This document shows positions 1 through 5,550 of a DNA stretch of 5,649 bases, one piece after another. Positions within the stretch are counted from its first letter, which is position 1. Each line of letters starts with the position of its first letter. Source of the DNA: Mariprofundaceae bacterium (lineage in GTDB: Bacteria > Pseudomonadota > Zetaproteobacteria > Mariprofundales > Mariprofundaceae). The stretch is from contig JAUZQT010000136.1 in NCBI GenBank assembly GCA_030950825.1, forward strand, positions 1 through 5,649, in the 5' to 3' direction. A program made the translations under genes and the position numbers. The notes under the pieces were generated by a model. That model did no database searches. It had not been told where the DNA came from and saw only the letters and a program-made list of their open reading frames with translations.

Positions 1-156
1 CCACCATTGATTGAAATGAGAGAAAGGCTTCTAAAAGCAGGAAAACCAAAGATGCTTATTGTGGGAGCCGTAATGCGAAAGTTAATCCATATTATTTATG
101 GCGTGCTGAAAAATAATCAGCCATTTAATCCTGATTTTCAGCTTAAAAAATGTTGA
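1..156 (+). CDS. IS110-family transposase, C-terminal fragment (5' end outside window)
   Basis: The frame is open from base 1 and ends at TGA 154-156, giving 51 residues. They read like the end of the C-terminal (transposase_20-type) domain of IS110/IS1111 transposases: an R-L-L-K-A-G-K-P-K segment, then VGAVMRKLIHIIYGVLKNNQ, where V/A-x-MRKL-hydrophobic-GVLK is the usual near-terminal signature, then a short PFNPDF tail. These enzymes are DEDD/RuvC-like recombinases guided by a bridge RNA; the catalytic domains lie outside the window. Only about 20 bases separate the stop from the apparent end of the element, so the longer non-coding end that could carry the bridge RNA is not here. No defect is visible in this part, but completeness cannot be judged. 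Family assignment is by remembered family pattern, not by a search. Confidence 0.85.
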   Translation, partial: PPLIEMRERLLKAGKPKMLIVGAVMRKLIHIIYGVLKNNQPFNPDFQLKKC

Positions 157-180
157 CTTTCAAGACGGTATCTGACCCGG
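1..180 (+). mobile_element. Right-hand end of an IS110-family insertion sequence
   Basis: The transposase end is followed at 152-173 by the bases TTGACTTTCAAGACGGTATC and then T. This is like the segment that commonly follows IS110/IS1111 transposase genes at the element's end. From about 181 the sequence becomes the coding strand (minus) of another gene, so the boundary lies between about 171 and 181. IS110 elements lack classical terminal inverted repeats and make no long target duplication, so the exact base cannot be fixed from one end. The left end of the element is outside the window. Confidence 0.65.
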
Positions 181-267
181 TTTTATGGTCTTGGGCTGCA
201 AACCTTTGAGGCGTAGATGTTGAAGATGCTTCTCATAATCCTGTTTGAAGATAGTCTCTGCTGTCAT
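160..267 (-). pseudogene. Tyrosine recombinase/integrase, N-terminal fragment cut by IS110
   Basis: The minus strand from ATG 267-265 reads MTAETIFKQDYEKHLQHLRL and continues KGLQPKTIK. This is the opening of an N-terminal core-binding (SAM-like) domain of phage-type integrases, in particular a group remembered as lying beside IS91-type elements. After about 29 residues the match stops near base 181, where IS110 sequence begins, and the frame ends at a chance stop at 162-160 (tail PGQIPS). A Shine-Dalgarno GAGG at 280-277 lies nine bases before the ATG, so the start looks genuine. The catalytic R-H-R-Y domain is absent, so the product cannot recombine DNA. The remainder, if it survives, should lie on the other side of the IS110 copy. 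Family assignment rests on the short N-terminal pattern only. Confidence 0.6.
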
Positions 268-273
268 GGTGGA

Positions 274-329
274 TAACCTCGCTTGCATTCGTATTTCCCT
301 ACGCTTGAGGGATGAAGCTTGCGAGGTTA
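274..329. repeat. Nested inverted repeat before the integrase fragment
   Basis: TAACCTCGC at 274-282 is perfectly complementary to GCGAGGTTA at 321-329. Inside the 38-base spacer a second stem is possible: TCCCT 296-300 with AGGGA 308-312 around a seven-base loop. The motif (C/A)GCTTG also recurs at 280, 302 and 316. The left arm contains the GAGG ribosome binding site of the minus-strand integrase fragment. The structure could therefore lower that gene's translation, act as an operator, or be a recombinase or element-end site. These roles are inference; only the complementarity is seen. Confidence 0.55.
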
Positions 330-527
330 CACTTTTACTTCATGAGGCGTGAAATTATGCAATGAAAACGCTTTTATTCTCCGCGATAGCGGCTTCGTCC
401 AACCAAGCGCATTCACAGGAACTCCGCCCGTGATGCGTGACGTTGTTCTGTTTTTTGTCATTAAGAGATGATACACAATTGCGGGCGGTTAGTCATTCAT
501 TTTGTTCCGTCTTAAACTGGAAGCCCA
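330..527. other. Intergenic stretch without a convincing gene
   Basis: Together with the repeat to its left, this gives about 270 bases between the integrase fragment and the large gene. It contains a small perfect hairpin, CCGC-GATA-GCGG at 381-392, and a spaced inverted repeat CCGCCCG 424-430 / CGGGCGG 482-488. It also holds a 23-codon mini-ORF at 362-433 (opening MKTLLFSAIAAS) that resembles the start of a secreted protein but has only a distant GAGG (344-347). TTGTCA at 455-460 resembles a sigma-70 -35 box, but no good -10 hexamer lies 16-18 bases downstream, so no promoter is called. The promoter of the large gene should lie in this stretch. Confidence 0.4.
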
Positions 528-532
528 AAGGA
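528..532 (+). promoter_or_regulatory. Ribosome binding site of the large membrane-protein gene
   Basis: AAGGA lies seven bases before ATG 540-542. This spacing, with a signal peptide directly after the ATG, selects 540 as the start. A second ATG at 532-534 overlaps the site, is out of frame and meets a stop after a few codons. Confidence 0.75.
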
Positions 533-539
533 TGATCAC

Positions 540-3500
540 ATGTTATTACGTAGCGTAGTTTTTATATTTTTGTTGATGCTATCCATACCCTATGCATTAT
601 CAGCAACCTTTGTACCTACAGAATTAAAACCTTGGGTAGCTTGGGTGTTGCAAAATCATCAAGAAAACACTTGCCCTTTTGAATACATGAACGGGAAAAA
701 GCACCAATGCGCATGGCCCGATGCGTTGGTGATGACGTTTGACCATGCAGGGGGTTCTTTTGATCAACAATGGATGGTGTATAAGGAATCGTTGATTGCT
801 TTACCCGGTAATCTAAAGCATTGGCCACAAGATGTGACGGTGGATGGGCGTGCTGTGGTGGTTTCAAACAAGCGTGGCAGCCCGTATATTAAAATGCCGC
901 AAGGAAGCCATCGTGTGGCGGGGCGTTTTGTTTGGAATACCTTGCCAAGTGCAATGCAGCTACCAAAAAACACAGGGCTTCTTGAAGTAAGCATTGATGC
1001 AAAAAAAGTCCGTTTTCCACATATGGAGGCGAGAGGGCGTTTGTGGCTGAATGAAACAGCGACAAAAAAACCAACGGCTATTGAAGATCATGTACAGGTG
1101 GAAGTATTTCGGCGAATTATTGATGATGTGCCCTTGCGCATGATTACCTTGCTTGATTTGAATGTTACAGGGCAAGCGCGTGAACTTATGCTGGGTGATT
1201 TATTGCCCGATGAGGCCATACCGTTGTCCATCAAAGGGAAACTTCCCATGCGCCTTGAAGACAGTGGCAAGCTGCGTATGCAGGTACGCGCTGGCCATTG
1301 GCAAGTTTATATTGAATCCCGTTTCCCAGCACCCATGGATCACCTCTCATTTATACCATCCGATGATTTTCCGAGCACAGAAATTTGGGTGTTTGATGCC
1401 AAACCTGCATTGCGCTTGGTGGAAATAACAGACGTAAACTCGGTAGACCCTCGGCAGACACGTTTGCCAGCGGCATGGCAACACCTACCAACCTACCAAA
1501 TCGCCAAAGGCGAGCGTATGACGTTTGTAACCAAACGCCGAGGTGATCCTGAACCATCCGCCAATGTATTGAATTTAAATCGCCACCTATGGTTGGACTT
1601 TGATGGTGGTGGTTATACCTTTCAAGATAAAATCCATGGACAAATGCGTCATCAATGGCGTTTAAACATGTCTTCTGAGATGCTTTTGGGACGTGCTGTG
1701 GTCAATGGCATGGATCAATTGGTGACGCATTTAAATGCGGATGCGCCGCAGGGTATTGAACTGCGTCAGGGCAATATCTCCATTGAAGCTGATGGTCGCT
1801 ACACTGGGAATACTGCTACGCTACCTGCGTTAGGCTGGCAAGATAATTTCGCGCAGGTTGAAGCCACCCTTCACCTGCCCCCAGGCTGGCGATTGTTTGC
1901 GGCTTCTGGGGCTGACTCGGTGGCAGGAGCCAGTTGGCTGGATCTCTGGAATTTGTTGGATATTTTCCTTGTATTGATTGCCTCATTGGCAGTTCACCGT
2001 TTGCTGGGGCGAACGTGGGGAGCTGTTGCATTCTTTTGTTTTGTGTTGTCATGGCATGAAACTGGCGCACCGCAATTTATTTGGTTGCTGGTGATTGGCT
2101 GTACCGCCTTGATGCAGGTTGCACCTTCTGGCCGTTTACAAAAAAGCATGGTATGGATGCGTTATTTAAGCTTGCTTGGATTGTTGATTGTTGCCATTCC
2201 CTATTCGATTGACACCGTGCGAACTGCCATTTACCCACAATTAGAACGTCCTTCAGTTACCAGCCATTACATGAGTTCTCCCATGATCGAAGCGTCAGGA
2301 AAAGTGGTTGCGATACAAGCTGATGGCATGATGCCCAAGCAAGAGCTGCATAAAGCATTTTCAAGCAAGCTAAGGGCTGCACCCGCATCTATGCAGGCGC
2401 AGCGGCTTCAAAAACTATCCACCCCTTCTTATTATGACAATACGCTTAATATGGTTGACCCACAAGCCAAGGTGCAAACAGGGCCAGGGTTACCAAGTTG
2501 GCAATGGTCATCGGTTCCCATTCGCTGGAATGGGCCTGTGCAACAAAGGCAGGTATTGAAATTAACGCTGATTTCTCCAACCGTTACCACGTTATTAAAA
2601 CTTAGCTGCGTTATCTTGGTGTTGCTGCTGGCCTTGCGTTTGGCTGGCGTGACCATGGCTGCTAAACGGGTGCTTGTAAATGTACTTAAACTGGGGATTG
2701 CTGGGCTATTGTTGGCAGGCTCGTTTGCCATGCCAAGCCCGCTTGCTGCCGCTGAAATGCCATCGGCTGCGATGTTAAAAGAACTTCAGTCGCGTTTGCT
2801 GAAACCACCGAAATGCCTGCCCCAGTGCGCACAAATATCGCGCATGAAGCTGGATGTTCAAGGTGATTACCTGCGTATATTGCTAGAAGTTCATGCCAGT
2901 TCTGACGTGAGTATTCCTATCCCCGGTCAAATAGATGGTTGGATGCCTAGCCAAGTAATGTTGGATGGAAAGCCCAATCAGGCGCGGCGCGGGGCAAAAA
3001 ATGCGTTGTGGGTTTATGTGCCAAAGGGCAAGCATCAACTGTTGATTGCAGGTGCGATTTCACCAATGCGCAACATGCAATTGCCTTTGCCCCTGCAACC
3101 CCAACACATTGATATTGATGCCAAAGGATGGGTGGTCAAAGGGGTACATCAAGATGGAAGCATTGAGAAATCGTTGCAATTAAAGCGTATTCTAACAAAG
3201 AATGATACGCTTGTTCCCAAAGTATTGACCCAAACCAGACTCCCCCCTTTTGTTACGGTGCAGCGCACCCTGCGTTTGGGACTGGAATGGCAACTTGAGA
3301 CCGTTGTTTCTAGGGTTTCACCTAGGGGCAGTGCGATTGCGCTAGAAGTTCCATTGGTTACGGGGGAATCAGTCAATACCGATGGTATTCGGGTCGTTGG
3401 CAAGAAAGCGATGATTCAATTTTCTGCACAACAGCGACAAGTCTCTTGGCACTCGGTATTGCAGCCAACCACGTCCTTATCATTAACTGCCAGCGATACG

Positions 3501-4619
3501 CTGCATTGGGTTGAGTTGTGGCGTTTGGATGTCAGCCCTGTATGGCATGTGGAACTTGATGGTATTCCACAAATCCACCACCAAGGCAGTGCTGGACAAT
3601 GGTATCCGCAGTGGCAGCCGTGGCCAGGGGAATCGTTAACGATCCATGTATTCAAACCCATCGGCATAAAAGGTAAAACAAAAACAGTGGATTACACCCA
3701 CTTGATGATCAAGCCCGGGCAACGTGCAACAGATGTTTCATTGACCATAAAACTGCGTAGCAGTCAGGCAGAACAACATATTATTCGTTTGCCAAGCAAT
3801 GCGGTATTAAGCAAGGCAAGCATCAATGGCAGATCACAACCCTTGCGTTTGGAACAGAATGGCGTGGTTCGTTTGCCCATTTCCCCTGGCGAACAAGAAA
3901 TAACCCTGGATTGGCAAAGTCCTGTGGGAATTGCTACGTGGTGGCATACACCGCAAGTGAATATTGGGCTTGAAAATGTAAATGCCAATATTGATGTGCT
4001 TATGCCTGAAAGTCGTTGGGTACTTTTTGTTTTTGGCCCTCAACTGGGCCCCGCAATACTCTTTTGGGGCGTATTGATTGTGGTCGTCATCATCGCCATT
4101 GGTCTTGGACGAAGCAAACAACCCCCCTTAAAAACCCATCAATGGTTATTGTTGGGCATTGGTTTATCACAAACCATTATTGGCGTTGCCATGTTGGTTG
4201 TTGCTTGGCTGTTTGCCATGGGACGGCGCAAACAGATGGGCGAAAACATGGAAGTAGCAGCATTTAATACCATGCAGGTTTTTTTGGCATTGTTTACTGG
4301 CGCAGCTTTAATTGGCCTGATCAGTGCGGTTGGTTTTGGTTTGTTGGGGCATCCAGATATGCAAATCAGCGGCAATGGCTCAACCACCACACTATTAAAA
4401 TGGTACGCAGATCAATCAACAGAGCTATTGCCTGTGGCCACGGTGGTATCGGTTCCTATGTGGTTTTATCGAATATTGATGTTGGCATGGAGCCTATGGT
4501 TGGCCTTTGCCTTGCTAGGCTGGCTAAAATGGGCATGGCAATGTTTTTTGCATGGGGGATTGTGGAAGCAAGCGCTTACCGATGAAGAAAAGACAGATAT
4601 TGGGGTAGATAAGCCATAA
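540..4619 (+). CDS. Large internally duplicated inner-membrane/periplasmic protein of unknown function
   Basis: This intact 1359-residue protein is not assigned to a characterised family; homologues, as far as remembered, are annotated hypothetical. Residues 1-22 form a signal peptide ending ALSA. Residues 25-460 are beta-rich and presumably periplasmic. Membrane segments follow at about 468-488, 491-507, 511-529 and 539-557. A linker (558-680) carries QTGPGLPSWQW at 646-656. Two more helices at about 682-702 and 712-731 flank a Lys/Arg-containing cytoplasmic loop, and the second ends in a signal-peptidase-like AAA (737-739). A second beta-rich region (745-1160) leads to helices near 1167-1190, 1201-1226, 1243-1270 and 1304-1335 and a Trp-rich end. 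Positively charged loops generally fall on the predicted cytoplasmic side. Residues 745-1335 repeat the plan, and in places the sequence, of 30-557. Cysteine pairs C45/C57 and C759/C763 occupy matching places and may form disulfides. No nucleotide-binding or catalytic motif was found, so a structural, scaffold or ligand-binding role in the envelope is the cautious inference. The truncated phzF begins 29 bases downstream. Confidence 0.93.
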   Translation: MLLRSVVFIFLLMLSIPYALSATFVPTELKPWVAWVLQNHQENTCPFEYMNGKKHQCAWPDALVMTFDHAGGSFDQQWMVYKESLIALPGNLKHWPQDVTVDGRAVVVSNKRGSPYIKMPQGSHRVAGRFVWNTLPSAMQLPKNTGLLEVSIDAKKVRFPHMEARGRLWLNETATKKPTAIEDHVQVEVFRRIIDDVPLRMITLLDLNVTGQARELMLGDLLPDEAIPLSIKGKLPMRLEDSGKLRMQVRAGHWQVYIESRFPAPMDHLSFIPSDDFPSTEIWVFDAKPALRLVEITDVNSVDPRQTRLPAAWQHLPTYQIAKGERMTFVTKRRGDPEPSANVLNLNRHLWLDFDGGGYTFQDKIHGQMRHQWRLNMSSEMLLGRAVVNGMDQLVTHLNADAPQGIELRQGNISIEADGRYTGNTATLPALGWQDNFAQVEATLHLPPGWRLFAASGADSVAGASWLDLWNLLDIFLVLIASLAVHRLLGRTWGAVAFFCFVLSWHETGAPQFIWLLVIGCTALMQVAPSGRLQKSMVWMRYLSLLGLLIVAIPYSIDTVRTAIYPQLERPSVTSHYMSSPMIEASGKVVAIQADGMMPKQELHKAFSSKLRAAPASMQAQRLQKLSTPSYYDNTLNMVDPQAKVQTGPGLPSWQWSSVPIRWNGPVQQRQVLKLTLISPTVTTLLKLSCVILVLLLALRLAGVTMAAKRVLVNVLKLGIAGLLLAGSFAMPSPLAAAEMPSAAMLKELQSRLLKPPKCLPQCAQISRMKLDVQGDYLRILLEVHASSDVSIPIPGQIDGWMPSQVMLDGKPNQARRGAKNALWVYVPKGKHQLLIAGAISPMRNMQLPLPLQPQHIDIDAKGWVVKGVHQDGSIEKSLQLKRILTKNDTLVPKVLTQTRLPPFVTVQRTLRLGLEWQLETVVSRVSPRGSAIALEVPLVTGESVNTDGIRVVGKKAMIQFSAQQRQVSWHSVLQPTTSLSLTASDTLHWVELWRLDVSPVWHVELDGIPQIHHQGSAGQWYPQWQPWPGESLTIHVFKPIGIKGKTKTVDYTHLMIKPGQRATDVSLTIKLRSSQAEQHIIRLPSNAVLSKASINGRSQPLRLEQNGVVRLPISPGEQEITLDWQSPVGIATWWHTPQVNIGLENVNANIDVLMPESRWVLFVFGPQLGPAILFWGVLIVVVIIAIGLGRSKQPPLKTHQWLLLGIGLSQTIIGVAMLVVAWLFAMGRRKQMGENMEVAAFNTMQVFLALFTGAALIGLISAVGFGLLGHPDMQISGNGSTTTLLKWYADQSTELLPVATVVSVPMWFYRILMLAWSLWLAFALLGWLKWAWQCFLHGGLWKQALTDEEKTDIGVDKP

Positions 4620-4648
4620 CAACGAAAAACATCCCTATTCAATAGCCC

Positions 4649-4837
4649 ATGAAAACCCCATTGTTTCATGTTGATGCTTTCACCAATCGGCTGTTTGCAG
4701 GCAATCCTTCGGCGGTGGTTCTTGCTGCGGAAGCATTGCCCAATACATTGATGCAGGTGATTGCCTCAGAAAACAACCTATCGGAAACGGCATTTGTTTG
4801 GCCATGCCCAAGTTCGTGCATGAAAACCCTGCAGTAA
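4649..4837 (+). pseudogene. PhzF-family isomerase, truncated after ~50 codons
   Basis: The frame opens MKTPLFHVDAFTNRLFAGNP, followed by SAVVL and then ENNLSETAFV at residues 41-50. This is the hallmark start of the PhzF/YddE fold (diaminopimelate-epimerase-like), including the catalytic-position Glu (E46) of the N-L-S-E-T motif. Family members are usually about 260-300 residues in two similar lobes; here homology stops at V50 (base 4798) and the frame ends at TAA 4835-4837 after 62 residues. The last dozen residues (WPCPSSCMKTLQ) belong to IS3 sequence; KTLQ even matches the IS3 orfA frame. No clear Shine-Dalgarno is seen, but the gene starts 29 bases after the large membrane gene on the same strand, so the pair was probably one transcript. 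The second lobe is missing and the product should be inactive. The substrate of the intact ancestor is unknown; many PhzF relatives have nothing to do with phenazines. Confidence 0.85.
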
Positions 4838-5083
4838 GTGGTTATCTTCTGAATACGGCGTGCATGCGCCGCAGATAGGCACCTGGAAACGGGAGTTAAT
4901 GGATAATGCCGTGAACTGTTTAGCCGCAGCAAGGGGAGCAGTGAGCGTAAATTGACTGCGGAAAAGGCCACCCTTTTTCAAAAGGTTGGAGAGCTCCAGA
5001 TTGAGGTGGACTGGTTAAAAAAGTCAGGGGGTCGTTGCGATGAGCACAGCAGAAAAAAGATCAACCATCGACCCCGATCATAA
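4820..5083 (+). pseudogene. IS3-family orfA (DNA-binding transposase subunit), broken
   Basis: KTLQ (4823-4834), then LSSEYGVHAPQIGTWKREL (4842-4898) gives the second part of the OrfA helix-turn-helix with its typical H-x-x-Q-I-x-x-W-K. Seven bases rather than three lie between KTLQ and LSSEYG, so the frame is already disturbed. After MDNAV (4899-4913) the match continues one frame over as ELFSRSKGSSERKLTAEK. This fits loss of a single G from an original GTGGAA at about 4911-4915. The new frame runs through a leucine-zipper-like part with FQKVGELQIEVDWLKK (4976-5023) and ends at TAA 5081-5083. OrfA is normally about 90-100 residues; the first ~30 are missing. The protein normally binds the IS ends and supplies the N-terminus of the OrfAB transposase. 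Confidence 0.78.
5017..5023 (+). other. A6G heptamer at the orfA/orfB junction (possible remnant slippery site)
   Basis: AAAAAAG is read as xxA-AAA-AAG in the downstream orfA frame, the phase of a classical -1 slippery heptamer, at the place where IS3 elements fuse OrfA to OrfB. However, the recognisable orfB frame here is +1, not -1, relative to orfA. Either a further one-base change has occurred, for instance in the GGGGG run at 5027-5031, or this subgroup does not use -1 shifting. It is not functional in this copy. Confidence 0.3.
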
Positions 5084-5380
5084 AGAATTCAGTGTCGCAA
5101 AGCAGTGCTCATTACTCGGGTTGGCTCAGTCGAATTACTACAAGCACTTACAGGCAACATAATAACGGATCAAAACCTGCTATTCATGCGACTGATTGAT
5201 GAGGAATACACCCGTCACCCATTTTATGGCTCACGCAAAATTAAACGCTGGCTGATCGACCAAGGCTACGCAGTTAATCGCAAGCGAGTTCAGCGTCTGA
5301 TGCGGTTGATGGGCATTCAATCAATTGCGCCAAAATCGTTTACCAGTAAGGCAAACAAGAGCCATAAGAAATATCCTTAT

Positions 5381-5385
5381 CTAAT
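5381..5385 (+). repeat. Left copy of the CTAAT target-site duplication
   Basis: CTAAT abuts the left end of the inserted element and is repeated at 5546-5550. The last T may instead belong to the element, making the duplication CTAA. Confidence 0.65.
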
Positions 5386-5402
5386 CCGCATTATTCATGA
5401 AT
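5385..5402 (+). repeat. Left terminal inverted repeat of the MITE-like element
   Basis: TCCGCATTATTCATGAAT; its inner 13 bases (5390-5402) are perfectly complementary to the right end. It contains the perfect palindrome ATTCATGAAT (5393-5402). Confidence 0.75.
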
Positions 5403-5527
5403 GCTGCCGCACCCTTGCTTGTTTCTTTGCCCGCAACGAATCTTTACTCAAACGTCCGTAAACATGGCTACGCCCTTTTTCGTAAAAAAATCGTTGCAAA
5501 CAAAAAACCAGCGCAATCATCACAGTG

Positions 5528-5545
5528 ATTCATGAATAATTCGGG
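5528..5545 (-). repeat. Right terminal inverted repeat of the MITE-like element
   Basis: ATTCATGAATAATTCGGG on the plus strand, the near-perfect reverse complement of the left end. It begins with the same palindrome ATTCATGAAT (5528-5537). Confidence 0.75.
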
Positions 5546-5550
5546 CTAAT
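5546..5550 (+). repeat. Right copy of the CTAAT target-site duplication
   Basis: CTAAT directly follows the right inverted repeat and matches 5381-5385. Downstream bases return to IS3 orfB coding sequence. Confidence 0.65.

Larger units (their letters stand above)
5385..5545. mobile_element. MITE-like non-coding insertion inside IS3 orfB
   Basis: This ~160-bp unit begins TCCGCATTATTCATGAAT (5385-5402), and its other end (5528-5545) has the reverse complement CCCGAATTATTCATGAAT, a match at 16 of 18 positions. CTAAT stands directly at both outer edges (5381-5385 and 5546-5550), as expected of a 4-5 bp target duplication. The orfB protein homology stops at its left edge and resumes just past its right edge, showing that it is an insertion. 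It has no long reading frame; it only supplies a stop (TAA 5459-5461) to the incoming orfB frame. Internally GCAACGA 5433-5439 pairs with TCGTTGC 5491-5497. It must have been moved by a transposase in trans. Ends starting near CC with 4-5 bp duplications would fit the IS1380 family, but this is a guess. Confidence 0.75.

Noticed and set aside
455..483. Sigma-70 promoter from the TTGTCA at 455-460
   Set aside because: No acceptable -10 hexamer occurs at 16-18 bases spacing; too weak to call.
397..494. Possible integron attC site (GTCCAAC at 397-403, GTTAGTC at 488-494)
   Set aside because: The right core does not fit GTTRRRY, and the bases between do not form the paired arms of an attC site.
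616..4390. Many minus-strand and alternate plus-strand open frames of 60-100 codons within the large gene
   Set aside because: They lie wholly inside a single 4-kb frame with signal peptide, membrane segments and internal repeat; their translations look random and lack ribosome binding sites.
4620..4648. Terminator after the large gene
   Set aside because: The 29-base gap shows no stem followed by a T run.
4666..4981. Minus-strand frames opposite phzF and IS3 orfA
   Set aside because: The plus strand carries clear PhzF and OrfA homology here; the reverse translations show no family features.
5105..5461. Treating 5105-5461 as a standalone 118-codon gene
   Set aside because: Its start is out of frame with the true orfB beginning, and its last ~23 codons are read from the inserted MITE-like element, so it is a chance-bounded piece of a broken orfB.
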